Counted from the first letter of the stretch, positions 54,885-63,773 are shown. The stretch: DNA of 64,000 nucleotides from Candidatus Latescibacterota bacterium (GCA_012270975.1 JAAXHH010000141.1:717089-781088); one strand, 5' to 3'. Notes: generated by a model from the letters alone, not told the origin. Numbers and translations are program-made.

Positions 54885-56675
54885 ATGTCTTTGGCCGGCG
54901 CCCCGGACTATAGCGACGATGTGTTTTTTGATGACGTCGACCTGGACGCCCACAGCACCAGGACGGTCGATTCCGAGGCCATCGAGTTTTTCCCCACCGA
55001 TTACCGCATCGGCCGGACCAAGTACATCTTCGTCACCGGCGGCGTCATGTCCGGCGTGGGCAAGGGCGTCTTCAGCGCCTCCCTCGGACACCTGCTGAAG
55101 CACTACGGATTCACAGTCTCCCAGATCAAGATCGACGGCTACCTGAACCAGGACGCCGGCACCATCAACCCCTACCGCCACGGGGAAGTGTTCGTACTCG
55201 AGGACGGCACCGAATGCGACATGGACCTGGGTACTTACGAACGCTTCCTCGACGATGACCTGAACAGGAACAACTATATAACCTCCGGCAGGGTGTACCG
55301 GATCATCCTCGACAAGGAACGCCGGGGCGAGTACCTGGGCCGTGACGTGCAGGTCGTGCCCCACGTGACCGGCGAGATCAAGAACCTGATCCGGACCAAG
55401 GCGCACGAAGGGCCCTACGACATCCTGGTCGTCGAAATCGGCGGCACTGTCGGCGATATCGAAAACATCCATTTCATCGAGGCCGCCCGGGAAATGCTTT
55501 ACGACGAGGGACGGGACAACGTCATGTCGGTCCACGTCACGCAGGTACCCTATAACGAATCCGCGGGAGAACTCAAGACCAAACCGACGCAGCACAGCGT
55601 CAAGGCGCTCCTGCAACTGGGCATCCAGCCCGATATCGTGGTATGCCGTTCGGCCATACCGCTGAACAAGAGCGTCCGCCAGAAGATCAGCCTCTTCTGC
55701 AACATAGCGGAGGATCGCGTGGTCAGCAGTCCGGACACGGATTCCATCTACCGTGTGCCCACTCTGCTCGACCGCCAGCAGACGGTGCAGATCGTTGCCG
55801 AGAAGCTCAACGTCAATCTCCCGCAGCGTACCGATCAGCGGCCCCAGTTGTTTGATATCTACCTCAAGTACCTGTCCAGAAGCCATCCGGAAATACGTAT
55901 TGCCATCACGGGCAAGTACACGGCCCTGCACGATTCGTACGTGAGTATCCTGAACGCCCTTGACCACAGCAAGGTCAGCGTGGGGGTGGATATCGCCACG
56001 GAATGGATCGATACGACGGATATTCCGGCAGACGAGCCGCTGGACGCGGGCGTACTGGACGGCATATCCGGCATCATCGTGCCCGGCGGATTCGGCGAGC
56101 GGGGCGCCGAGGGCAAGATCCGGTTCATACAGTACGCCAGGGAAAACGGCCTGCCGTTCCTGGGCCTGTGCTATGGTTTCCAGCTGGCCGTGGTGGAGTT
56201 CGCACGGAACCAGTGCGGGCTGCTGAACGCCGCCCACGCGGAATTCGACGCGGAGGCGGAAACGCCGGTCATCTACCTGCTGCCCGACCAGCGCAAGCTG
56301 GCCGGCATGGGAGGCACGATGCGGCTGGGCGGACACGAGGTGAAGGTGAAAGAAGACACGGAAGCCCACCGTTGCTACGGATCGGATTCGGCCGTGGAAC
56401 GATTCCGCCACCGGTACGAGTTCAACAACCAGTACCGGGAACTTATCGAGCACAAGGGCATGGTGTTCTCCGGCATGACACCCGACGAGCAGATCATGCA
56501 GATCCTGGAAATCCCCACGCATCCCTTCTTCGTAGGAACCCAGTTCCATCCCGAGTTGACCAGCCGTCCATACAGGCCCCACCCCTTGTTCAGAGGACTG
56601 GTACGGGCAGCTTTGGACTATGTGGATTCAGCGGAAAACCGGCAGGTGGCCATGCAGGCCGGACAGGCGGAATAG
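54885..56675 (+). CDS. pyrG: CTP synthase
   Basis: Converts UTP to CTP with glutamine or ammonia and ATP. The synthetase domain has KYIFVTGGVMSGVGKG, then DGYLNQDAGTINPYRHGEVF and EIGGTVGDIE. The class I glutaminase domain has the GLCYGFQ Cys (about residue 430) and GTQFHPELTSRP. About 45 residues precede the usual TKYIFVTGG start, acidic and Tyr-rich, which is unusual. The start is uncertain: TTG 54873, ATG 54885 and TTG 54891 are all possible around AAAAGGAG. Several family positions differ from the common form (GGVMSG for GGVVSS; DGYLN for DPYLN). Confidence 0.93.
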   Translation: MSLAGAPDYSDDVFFDDVDLDAHSTRTVDSEAIEFFPTDYRIGRTKYIFVTGGVMSGVGKGVFSASLGHLLKHYGFTVSQIKIDGYLNQDAGTINPYRHGEVFVLEDGTECDMDLGTYERFLDDDLNRNNYITSGRVYRIILDKERRGEYLGRDVQVVPHVTGEIKNLIRTKAHEGPYDILVVEIGGTVGDIENIHFIEAAREMLYDEGRDNVMSVHVTQVPYNESAGELKTKPTQHSVKALLQLGIQPDIVVCRSAIPLNKSVRQKISLFCNIAEDRVVSSPDTDSIYRVPTLLDRQQTVQIVAEKLNVNLPQRTDQRPQLFDIYLKYLSRSHPEIRIAITGKYTALHDSYVSILNALDHSKVSVGVDIATEWIDTTDIPADEPLDAGVLDGISGIIVPGGFGERGAEGKIRFIQYARENGLPFLGLCYGFQLAVVEFARNQCGLLNAAHAEFDAEAETPVIYLLPDQRKLAGMGGTMRLGGHEVKVKEDTEAHRCYGSDSAVERFRHRYEFNNQYRELIEHKGMVFSGMTPDEQIMQILEIPTHPFFVGTQFHPELTSRPYRPHPLFRGLVRAALDYVDSAENRQVAMQAGQAE

Positions 56676-56725
56676 CAGCAGGATATGACGCGTCCGGTGG
56701 GCCTGTCCGCTAATGGGAAACGGGC

Positions 56726-56971
56726 TTAGCTGGCCTGCTTCGCCAGCCTGGACTTGATGCGGGCGGCGGTCCGCCGGTGCATCACGCCGCGCTTGACGGC
56801 TTTGTCCAACCTGGAATGGGCCTGACTCAGGAGCCCGGGCGCCGAGTCGGCGTCCGTATTCCCGCGCAGGCGTTTGATGGCGGTACGAAGGGTGGATTTG
56901 ACCGTGGCGTTACGGCGCTGGCGCACGGCTTCCTGGCGTAAACGCTTCTTGGATGAAACGAGGGTCGGCAC
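56726..56971 (-). CDS. rpsT: 30S ribosomal protein S20
   Basis: 81-residue basic, helical small-subunit protein. Typical segments are SSKKRLRQEAVRQRRNATVKS and HSRLDKAVKRGVMHRRTAARIKSRLAK (quoted from within positions 7-79). The start is GTG at 56971 with AAAGGGAG five bases upstream. The longer open frame is not used because a strong promoter lies inside it. Confidence 0.95.
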   Translation of the reverse strand: MPTLVSSKKRLRQEAVRQRRNATVKSTLRTAIKRLRGNTDADSAPGLLSQAHSRLDKAVKRGVMHRRTAARIKSRLAKQAS

Positions 56972-57062
56972 TTTTACTCCCTTTATGATCAGAATCGCTG
57001 AACACCGCATGGCGGGCCGGCCAATCGCGGCCAGCCTTGACGGTTCGCACAAAACCAGCACC

Positions 57063-57091
57063 ATATTACCTGGCGGGTTCCCGGATGTCAA
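57063..57091 (-). promoter_or_regulatory. Promoter of rpsT
   Basis: TTGACA - 17 bases - TAATAT on the minus strand, close to consensus, about 90 bases before the rpsT start. Confidence 0.75.
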
Positions 57092-57167
57092 GGTTAAATT
57101 GACCCCGCGGGAATAATCGCCAGGACCGGTAGTCCCACCCCGAATCCGGAGAGCAATCGAGCTTCCC

Positions 57168-59039
57168 ATGGCAGTCCAGGCAGTCCAGGCAGACCAGGCA
57201 GACCAAGCAGACCAGCGAACGCAAATCGAGGAAAAGCTCAAGTCGCTGCCCGGCAAACCGGGCGTGTACCTGATGAAGGACGCCCGGTCGCGCATCATCT
57301 ACGTGGGCAAGACCCGCGCGCTGCGCCAGCGTATCCGCGCTTATTTCCAGAAGAACCGCCCCATGGACCCGAAGGCGGTCGCGCTGGCCAGCCGGATCCG
57401 CGACTTCGACTATGTGGCCACCGAATCGGAAGCCGACGCGCTCCTCCTCGAAGACCACCTCATCAAGGAACACCGGCCCCGGTACAACGTAATGCTCCGG
57501 GACGACAAGTCCTTTCCCTTCATCATGCTGACCAACGAGGCCTTCCCACGGGTCGTCGTAACGCGCAACGTCCGGGCGGACGGGGCCCGGTACTTCGGAC
57601 CCTACACCAACGTTAAGGCCATGCGGAGGACCATCGACCTGGTCCGGAAAGTGTTCCCGCTGCGCACCTGCCCGAGCGCGAAGGCCTGGCCCTCAATGGA
57701 CCGGCCCTGCCTCGACTACTACATCGACCGCTGCCCCGGGCCGTGCAAAGGCCATATCGACGAGGAAGGCTACGGCGAGATCATCGACCAGGTGTGCCAG
57801 TTTCTCTCCGGGAGGACGAAGGACCTGCTGAAACAACTGAAGGAACGCATGGCACAGGCATCGGGGCAACTGCAGTTCGAACTGGCGGGACGCCTGCGCG
57901 ACCAGATCATCGCCATCGAGAAGACGACCGTCCGCCAGCGGGCTTTCACGAGCAAGGAAGTGGACCGGGATATCATCGGAATCGCACGAAACGGAAACGA
58001 TGTGTGCGGGGCGGTACTCCAGGTCAGGGAGGGCAAGCTGCTGGGCAAGGAGCACTTCTTCCTGACGGCGCCTGAAGAGGCCACGGAACCGGAAACGCTG
58101 GGGGCGTTTCTGACCCAGTACTACCTCGCCGCGCAGCTGTGGCCCGACGAGATCCTCCTCACCGGCGAGCCGGAGGGTATCGAAGCATTCAGGGAATGGA
58201 CGGCACGGAAGCGCGGTTCGAAAGTGGACATCGCCGTGCCCCGGCGCGGCGACAAGGCCGCCATGGTCCGGCTGGCGGTCCAGAACGCGGAACTGCAACT
58301 GAACACCCACGCGCTGAAGCGGGCGGAATCCAGGGTCCGCCGCAGCATCCCGGCCTCGGTCGGGTCCCTGCAGGAAGTACTCGATCTTGCCATACCGCCG
58401 AGACGCATCGAAACATTCGACATATCCAACATACAGGGCTCGGACCCGGTGGCCTCCATGGTCTGTTTCGTGGACGGCCGGCCCCGGAAGACGGACTACC
58501 GGAAGTTCAAGGTCAAGGACGTGATCGGCCCCAATGACTTCGCCATGATGCAGGAAGTGGTCGGCCGCCGCTACCGGCGGTTGCTCGACGAAAGCAAGCC
58601 CCTCCCCGACCTCGTGCTCATCGACGGAGGAAAGGGACAGCTGTCCAGCGTCCGGCAGGTCCTGAACGAACTGGGCTTGGTCGACCTGCCCGTCATCGGC
58701 CTGGCGAAGCGGCTGGAGGAAGTCTTCCGGCCGGGACAGTCCGAACCGATCGTCATCCCGCGATCCTCACCGGCCCTGAAAATGCTCATGCAGGCCCGAG
58801 ACGAAGCCCACCGGTTCGCCGTCACCTTTCACCGGCAGCGGCGGGGAAGCCGCATGATCCGGTCCGAACTGGACAACATCCCGGGTGTGGGGCCGAAGCG
58901 CAAGCAGCAACTGATTCTGGCGCTCGGATCGGTAGAGCGGATCAGGAAGTGCACCGAGGAAGAACTCACGGCGGTGAAGGGGATGGGCAAAGAAGCGGCG
59001 CGGAGTGTGTACCGGTATTTCCATCCGGAAGTATCTTGA
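57168..59039 (+). CDS. uvrC: Excinuclease ABC subunit C
   Basis: Makes the 3' and 5' incisions in nucleotide excision repair with UvrA and UvrB. The GIY-YIG nuclease domain begins KPGVYLMKDARSRIIYVGK. A UVR motif follows (LKERMAQASGQLQFELAGRLRDQI region). The RNase H-like half has ETFDISNIQGSDPVASMV and LVLIDGGKGQLSS, and the C-terminus holds the (HhH)2 domain with IPGVGPKRKQQL. The N-terminus carries about 20 extra residues encoded by the minisatellite (Val/Gln-Ala-Asp repeat). No good ribosome-binding site precedes the ATG. Confidence 0.96.
   Translation: MAVQAVQADQADQADQRTQIEEKLKSLPGKPGVYLMKDARSRIIYVGKTRALRQRIRAYFQKNRPMDPKAVALASRIRDFDYVATESEADALLLEDHLIKEHRPRYNVMLRDDKSFPFIMLTNEAFPRVVVTRNVRADGARYFGPYTNVKAMRRTIDLVRKVFPLRTCPSAKAWPSMDRPCLDYYIDRCPGPCKGHIDEEGYGEIIDQVCQFLSGRTKDLLKQLKERMAQASGQLQFELAGRLRDQIIAIEKTTVRQRAFTSKEVDRDIIGIARNGNDVCGAVLQVREGKLLGKEHFFLTAPEEATEPETLGAFLTQYYLAAQLWPDEILLTGEPEGIEAFREWTARKRGSKVDIAVPRRGDKAAMVRLAVQNAELQLNTHALKRAESRVRRSIPASVGSLQEVLDLAIPPRRIETFDISNIQGSDPVASMVCFVDGRPRKTDYRKFKVKDVIGPNDFAMMQEVVGRRYRRLLDESKPLPDLVLIDGGKGQLSSVRQVLNELGLVDLPVIGLAKRLEEVFRPGQSEPIVIPRSSPALKMLMQARDEAHRFAVTFHRQRRGSRMIRSELDNIPGVGPKRKQQLILALGSVERIRKCTEEELTAVKGMGKEAARSVYRYFHPEVS
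57171..57215. repeat. 9-bp minisatellite copy in the uvrC 5' end
   Basis: About five units on the plus strand: GCAGTCCAG, then CAGGCAGTC, CAGGCAGAC (twice) and CAAGCAGAC. Translated as (Gln-Ala-Asp)n directly after the start codon. Confidence 0.85.
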
Positions 59040-59044
59040 ATCGT

Positions 59045-59082
59045 CCGGTCCGGCCTGGGCCGAGCGGCCTGGAGCGGCCTGA
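59045..59082. repeat. Related short repeat after uvrC
   Basis: The minus strand reads CAGGCCGCTC twice in tandem (10-base unit), then CAGGCCGGAC. It is similar in sequence to the 9-bp minisatellite but with a different period. Confidence 0.45.
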
Positions 59083-59286
59083 CGGTGTGCGGAATCAGAT
59101 TGCGCGGGAGGAAGAAGCGGCTTAGTATGTTTGTAGCCGTGCCCGGGTTTAAGTTTGAATAATCCCGGCGCGGTTTTTGAATACTTCAATGGGTTCGGAT
59201 TGGCGGTATGGCAGCCTGATCGCTTTTGATACTTTGACAGATTCCTGACGCCTTCGCATCGGCGTCGGGCTCCGGAGGATACATAC

Positions 59287-59640
59287 GTGGGCAAGGTTCT
59301 CAGGTCGTACGAGTTGCTGGAAGAACGGATGAAGGAAATCTACTTCGATTTCTACCGGGAGACATACCGGGAGGGCACTGCGCTCGACAACAAGACCAAG
59401 GAACTGATTGCCATAGCCGCCTCGCTGAGCGCGGGATGCCAGAACTGCCTGGAAGGTCACCTCAAGAAGGCCATGAAGTACGGCGCCGACGGCGCGGAGA
59501 TCCGCGAAGCCGTGGCCATCGCCGTGGGGGTGGCGGCCGCCACGATCGTGGACCGCAGCGACCTGGCGAATTTCGAGATGAATTTTAACGAACTGCTCAA
59601 TAGAGCGGCCAAGGCGGAGAAGGCGGGCAGCAAGTCCTGA
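59287..59640 (+). CDS. AhpD-like carboxymuconolactone decarboxylase family protein
   Basis: 117 residues, all-helical alkylhydroperoxidase D-type fold. The redox pair and proton relay are in SLSAGCQNCLEGHLKKAMKYG (C-x2-C-x3-H). Likely a peroxidase or thiol redox protein. The start is GTG, with GGAGGA eight bases upstream. A TlpA-like thioredoxin gene follows. Confidence 0.9.
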   Translation: MGKVLRSYELLEERMKEIYFDFYRETYREGTALDNKTKELIAIAASLSAGCQNCLEGHLKKAMKYGADGAEIREAVAIAVGVAAATIVDRSDLANFEMNFNELLNRAAKAEKAGSKS

Positions 59641-59766
59641 GATGCCAATACCCGGCTCGGGTCGGATCCGCAGATCCGGGTACTTGCTTTGCGGCAATCC
59701 CGGGTGTTGATGTTAAGAAGATACGCGGCTGATATAGAAAACGATCTATCTGAACTGGAGGACAGT

Positions 59767-60492
59767 GTGAAAAGCATATCTACGACGTTCTTGTGCGCCT
59801 TGTTTGCCACGGTCACCGTCCTGTCCAGTGCGCAGGCGCAGACCGCGGACCAGGGCGTGCAGCCCCTGACCGACGACGAGCAGAAGATCGTCGCCTACAT
59901 CATGAAGCAGGTTTCGGAGTCCAAGGCCGGCAAGCCGAACTTCGGTCCGGAAACGGCCATGGCCGTATACAATGAGCTTGGGATCCAGGTCACCCCGAAC
60001 ATGGTTCCCCGCATCCGGGCGGCCGTCGTGGCCGAGCTGAAGGCCATCGAGGCCCGGCTCATGCTGAAGGAAGGCAGCGCCGCGCCCGATTTCAACCTGC
60101 CGGTCCTGGGCGGCGGCGAGGCCAGTCTTTCCGCCTTGAAGGGGAAGGTGGTCGTGGTGAACTTCTGGGCCACCTGGTGTCCGCCCTGCCTCGTGGAGAT
60201 GCCGATGCTGAACGAACTCTACGCGACGTACAGGGACCAGGGGGTCGAGGTGCTCGGTCTTTCACTCGACGAAGAGGGACTTCCCATCACGAAACCCTTC
60301 GTCGAAAAGCTGAACGTATCCTATCCCATCGTGGAAGCGGACCGGAAAACCTACCAGGCGTACGGCAACGTGCTTACCATACCCCACACCTTCGTGATCG
60401 ATCGCGAAGGCACCGTCACGAAGCGGTTCGTCAACAACCAGACGAAAGACGAATTCGAAGCCGCGATCAAGGCTGCGCTGGCGAAGAAGTAG
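59767..60492 (+). CDS. TlpA-family thioredoxin-like protein, secreted
   Basis: 241 residues. The signal peptide ends in SSAQA. A helical region (about residues 30-95) precedes a thioredoxin fold with NFWATWCPPCLVEMPML (redox CPPC) and the cis-Pro loop NVLTIPHTFVIDREG. It probably reduces periplasmic disulfides, for example in cytochrome c maturation. The GTG start at 59767 is chosen because GGAGG lies five bases upstream; the longer frame lacks a signal peptide at its N-terminus. Confidence 0.92.
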   Translation: MKSISTTFLCALFATVTVLSSAQAQTADQGVQPLTDDEQKIVAYIMKQVSESKAGKPNFGPETAMAVYNELGIQVTPNMVPRIRAAVVAELKAIEARLMLKEGSAAPDFNLPVLGGGEASLSALKGKVVVVNFWATWCPPCLVEMPMLNELYATYRDQGVEVLGLSLDEEGLPITKPFVEKLNVSYPIVEADRKTYQAYGNVLTIPHTFVIDREGTVTKRFVNNQTKDEFEAAIKAALAKK

Positions 60493-60540
60493 GCGGGCCA
60501 GCGTCCAAGGGCTGACTACGGGACGGTACTACGAAACCGC

Positions 60541-61635
60541 CTATCGGTCCGCCCTGCAGGTTTCAATAGCTTCCATGTTCAGCGATACGCCCAGACCGGG
60601 CCGGTCAGATACACGGATCCGTCCGCCATCGATCCTTTCCGGCGGTTCGATGAGTTCGTGCCTCCACGGCACCTCTCCCCAGGCGTATTCAAGGATCTGA
60701 AAACCGGGATGGGCGGCCATGGCCTGAACGCCCGCCGCGATGGTCAACGGCCCGAAGGGACCGTGCGGCGCGGTGGGTATCCCCCGGCCCTCCGCCATGG
60801 CGGCGACCTTCTTCAGTTCCCACAGGCCGCCCACGATCGTTACGTCCGGCATGATGACGTCCATCAGTCCCTGGTCCAGGACGGGCCAGAACCCATTCCG
60901 GTACATCAGGCTCTCCCCTCCCGCCAGCGATACGTCGATGTGATCCTTGATGGCCCGGTAGCCCTCGTGGTCGTCGTCGGGCACGGGTTCCTCGTACCAG
61001 TACAGGTCCAGGTCCCTGAGCGCGTCGAAGACCTCGCATCCGCCCCGGGCGGTGAAGTGGCTGTGACAGTCGATCAGCAGGGATACGTCCGGACCGATCG
61101 CGTCACGCACCGCTTCCATGCAGGAGATGCCCTCCCGGGCGTCCGAAGCCCGGTCGATACCGGAGGGCATCCCGTCGAAGGGCGCGAGCTTCACGGCGCC
61201 GAAACCGTCCGCGACCGCCGCTTCGGCGTTCCGTGCGAACCCTTCTGGCGTCCGGTCGGTGGTAGCCCGATTGATGTTGGCGTAGAGGGGGATCTCCTCG
61301 CGGCAACGGCCTCCGATGAGGTCGGCCACCGGTACGCCCAGGACCTTCCCCTTGATATCCCACAGGGCCTGGTCGAGGGCGCTCAGCGCCATCACTTTCG
61401 ACCTGTCCACGGGCGAAGGGAGGAGCTCGGCCAGGATGCGTTCGATGGCGCCGGGATCGCGGCCGGCCAGCACGGGTTCTACCTGCTGCAGGAAATCCAC
61501 GCTACCGGACCTTGCGCCACCGGGATTCACCTCGCCGAACCCGGTGATCCCCTCGTCGGTATGCACTGCCAGGAACGTCCAGTCGCCCCGATGGTTCACG
61601 TGGACGGAGTGGGACTTCAGTCCGGTTATCTTCAT
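60541..61635 (-). CDS. Enolase-superfamily (mandelate racemase/muconate lactonizing) enzyme
   Basis: 364 residues. The capping domain (ITGFGEVNPGGARSG) precedes a TIM barrel. Candidate catalytic Lys is in GFGAVKLAPF. Metal ligands are Asp in LLIDCHSHF, Glu in YWYEEPVPDDD and Glu in LAGGESLMYR. A C-terminal His is in PTAPHGPFGPL. The pattern suits an acid-sugar dehydratase (galactonate- or gluconate-type). It is divergent from an SDR gene, so the pair may act on one sugar acid. Confidence 0.9.
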   Translation of the reverse strand: MKITGLKSHSVHVNHRGDWTFLAVHTDEGITGFGEVNPGGARSGSVDFLQQVEPVLAGRDPGAIERILAELLPSPVDRSKVMALSALDQALWDIKGKVLGVPVADLIGGRCREEIPLYANINRATTDRTPEGFARNAEAAVADGFGAVKLAPFDGMPSGIDRASDAREGISCMEAVRDAIGPDVSLLIDCHSHFTARGGCEVFDALRDLDLYWYEEPVPDDDHEGYRAIKDHIDVSLAGGESLMYRNGFWPVLDQGLMDVIMPDVTIVGGLWELKKVAAMAEGRGIPTAPHGPFGPLTIAAGVQAMAAHPGFQILEYAWGEVPWRHELIEPPERIDGGRIRVSDRPGLGVSLNMEAIETCRADR

Positions 61636-61657
61636 GGTCTAACGCTACATTCTGTCA

Positions 61658-61686
61658 TTGATTGCGGCAATGCATTTGTTTATATA
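61658..61686 (+). promoter_or_regulatory. Promoter candidate for the SDR-PhyH pair
   Basis: TTGATT - 17 bases - TATATA, about 165 bases before the SDR start at 61851. The long leader shows no clear structure. Confidence 0.5.
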
Positions 61687-61850
61687 ACGCCATGGCCGGG
61701 CCGGTTTTTCCTGTGGTCCCGGTCACATGTCAAGAAAAACGGGTATACAACTCCGGACAGGGACGCGGCGGCGGGCTACGGAAAGCGGGATTACTTCTCC
61801 AGACAAGTATCCGGCTGCCGACAACGAATCGATTCGACGAAGGGAGTGGC

Positions 61851-62555
61851 ATGAGTGCGCGACGTGTAGCGGTCATTACGGGGGCGGGACGCGGCATGGG
61901 GGCGGCCATCGCGAAGAACCTGGCCGGCCAGGGGTGGTCCGTCGCGCTGCTGTCTCCCTCCGGGGCGGCGGAATCACTCGCCGGCGAACTTGGGGGCATC
62001 GGCGTGACGGGGTCCGTCACGGACGAAGCCGACCTGCGGAAACTGGTGGACCTGACCATGGACGCCCACGGACGCATCGATGGCGTCGTCAACAGCACGG
62101 GGCATCCGCCAAAGGGCAGCCTCCTGGACATACCGGACGCGGACTGGCACGAGGGACTGGATATCGTGTTTCTCAACGTGGTGCGCATGGCGCGCCTCGT
62201 TACCCCGATCATGGTTGGCCAGGGCGGTGGATCGATCGTGAACATCTCGACCTACGCCGCCTTCGAACCGGAACATTACTTTCCCGTATCGACAGCCTTC
62301 CGGGCGGCCCTGGCGAGTTATACGAAGATCTACGCCGACAACCACGCCGGGGACAACATCCGGATGAACAACATCCTGCCGGGGTTCATCAACAGCCTGC
62401 CGGAATCGGAGGCCTTCAAGTCGCGCATTCCCATGGGACGCTACGGCACCGTGGAAGAGATCGCGGAAACGGCCGCGTTCCTGCTGTCCCCCGGGTCCGG
62501 CTATATCACGGGGCAGAACCTGCGGGTCGACGGGGGCATTACCCGGTCGGTCTGA
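61851..62555 (+). CDS. SDR-family oxidoreductase
   Basis: 234 residues. The cofactor loop is TGAGRGMGAAIA and NSTG stands in the NNAG position (GVVNSTGHPP). A Ser precedes the catalytic region (VNISTYAAFEPEHYF) and the C-terminus is DGGITRSV. The Tyr-x3-Lys motif is not in its usual form: the stretch after the Ser reads PVSTAFRAAL, so the catalytic Tyr appears replaced by Phe. That may mean altered or lost activity. The start at ATG 61851 has AAGGGAG upstream. A PhyH gene follows after 21 bases. Confidence 0.87.
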   Translation: MSARRVAVITGAGRGMGAAIAKNLAGQGWSVALLSPSGAAESLAGELGGIGVTGSVTDEADLRKLVDLTMDAHGRIDGVVNSTGHPPKGSLLDIPDADWHEGLDIVFLNVVRMARLVTPIMVGQGGGSIVNISTYAAFEPEHYFPVSTAFRAALASYTKIYADNHAGDNIRMNNILPGFINSLPESEAFKSRIPMGRYGTVEEIAETAAFLLSPGSGYITGQNLRVDGGITRSV

Positions 62556-62576
62556 GCGATCCGAACAGGGGCGAAT

Positions 62577-63317
62577 ATGGAGCAGGTCGACCTGGCGTTT
62601 TTTCGTCAGAACGGATTCATCAATCTCGGAAAGGTCCTCACCGACGAAGAGGTAGATCGATTTTGCGGCCTCTTCGACGAGGACCGCCGTCGGTTCCCCT
62701 ATTTCTGGCATGCCTACGGCCATCACCAGGAAGCCAACTACGACGCGCTCATCACCACGCCGGCCTTCGACGGACTGATACGCCATCCCGCCATCTATAG
62801 CACCATCGAGGAACTGATGGGCGGTCCGCTCTGTTTCGGAGAAATCGGGCTACGGTCCATGGGACCGTACAAGGGCGAGTTCCACCAGCGGTGGCACCGC
62901 GACAAGGCCCACTGGTTCGACCATCCCCTCCGCATGGACTACATCCAGCTCATGGCCTATTTCACCGACGTAGACGAAAACACCCACTGCTTCTCCATTT
63001 CGCCCGAAGGGATCGATCAACCTGTCCTGAAAGAGAGCGGCGCGCAACTGGAGCGGGGTGTCTACGACCTCCACGGACCCGCGGGCACCTGCGCCTTGTT
63101 CAACGTATCGGTGCTCCACACGGCCACCACGCGTCCCACGCGGGCCGTGCGGAAGACCGCGCAGATCTACTACGGCCACCGGGACCGGGCACCTCTTGCC
63201 AATGATTCGGGGATTCCCGCCACCCTTTGGCGGGACAGCGACGACCCGGAAACCCGGGCCTTCTATGGCGTCCTGAACGAACGTACCAGGCTCTACATGG
63301 AGGCTTTCGGAGGGTAG
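62577..63317 (+). CDS. Phytanoyl-CoA dioxygenase family protein (PhyH), second copy
   Basis: 246 residues. Iron ligands are His and Asp in FHQRWHRDKAHWF and the distal His in VSVLHTATTRPT; an Arg follows for 2-oxoglutarate. It begins FFRQNGFINLGKVLTDEEV, the usual PhyH start. It is not close in sequence to the copy at 43924. Paired with the SDR gene, it may form a hydroxylation plus oxidation pair on one substrate. Confidence 0.9.
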   Translation: MEQVDLAFFRQNGFINLGKVLTDEEVDRFCGLFDEDRRRFPYFWHAYGHHQEANYDALITTPAFDGLIRHPAIYSTIEELMGGPLCFGEIGLRSMGPYKGEFHQRWHRDKAHWFDHPLRMDYIQLMAYFTDVDENTHCFSISPEGIDQPVLKESGAQLERGVYDLHGPAGTCALFNVSVLHTATTRPTRAVRKTAQIYYGHRDRAPLANDSGIPATLWRDSDDPETRAFYGVLNERTRLYMEAFGG

Positions 63318-63330
63318 GCGGAATAGGCGT

Positions 63331-63753
63331 TCAGACGAACTCCAGATCTCCGGACGACCTCATGCGGCGATAGTAGCACCCGCTACGGTACCGCCCGTCA
63401 CTGTCCTTTGTGTGACAGGCTCCGCCGCCCCGGGGCGTCACGAGAAAGACCACGGAGTTCTGCTCGCAGTTCACGCGGATTTCATCGATTCCCAGCGCGT
63501 TTCCCGAGGTGGCGCCTTTCACCCACAGCTCATTCCGCGAAGTGCTCCAAAACGTGGCAATGCCGGTCTTCAGGGATTCGTCCAGGGCCAGGCGATTGAT
63601 GTAGGCCACGATCAACACTTCCCTCGTAGACGAATCCTGAACGACCACCGGCAGGACATCCTCCCGGATGCCGGCGATCTGCCTGAGTTTCGAGAAATCC
63701 AGCGTCTCCTCTGTTCCCTCTTCCAATTGATTCGATCCTGATGAAGTCGCCAT
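63331..63753 (-). CDS. HisI-like phosphoribosyl-AMP cyclohydrolase with altered metal site
   Basis: 140 residues with the HisI fold: LIVAYINRLALDESLKTG, FWSTSRNELWVKGATSGN and GGACHT are recognisable. Two features depart from HisI. The acidic D-C-D-x-D metal motif reads Asn95-Cys96-Glu97-Gln98-Asn99. The zinc pair C-H-T-x-C is stretched, with Cys113 and Cys126 separated by 12 rather than 6 residues. It could therefore be a HisI relative with another substrate. No other histidine gene is nearby. Confidence 0.85.
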   Translation of the reverse strand: MATSSGSNQLEEGTEETLDFSKLRQIAGIREDVLPVVVQDSSTREVLIVAYINRLALDESLKTGIATFWSTSRNELWVKGATSGNALGIDEIRVNCEQNSVVFLVTPRGGGACHTKDSDGRYRSGCYYRRMRSSGDLEFV

Positions 63754-63762
63754 GGCTGCTCC

Positions 63763-63773
63763 ATGTATATACG
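63763..63773. repeat. 11-mer shared with the left-edge gene upstream region
   Basis: atgtatatacg, identical to 649-659 and in the same orientation to its minus-strand gene. A nearby 6-bp inverted repeat (ATCTAC-aaa-GTAGAT, 63778-63792) may be an operator for hisI. Confidence 0.3.

Noticed and set aside
54801..56582. 593-codon minus-strand open frame opposite pyrG
   Set aside because: Antisense shadow; pyrG has complete catalytic motifs.
59234..59262. TTGACA upstream of the AhpD-like gene as a promoter
   Set aside because: No -10-like hexamer at 16-18 bases.
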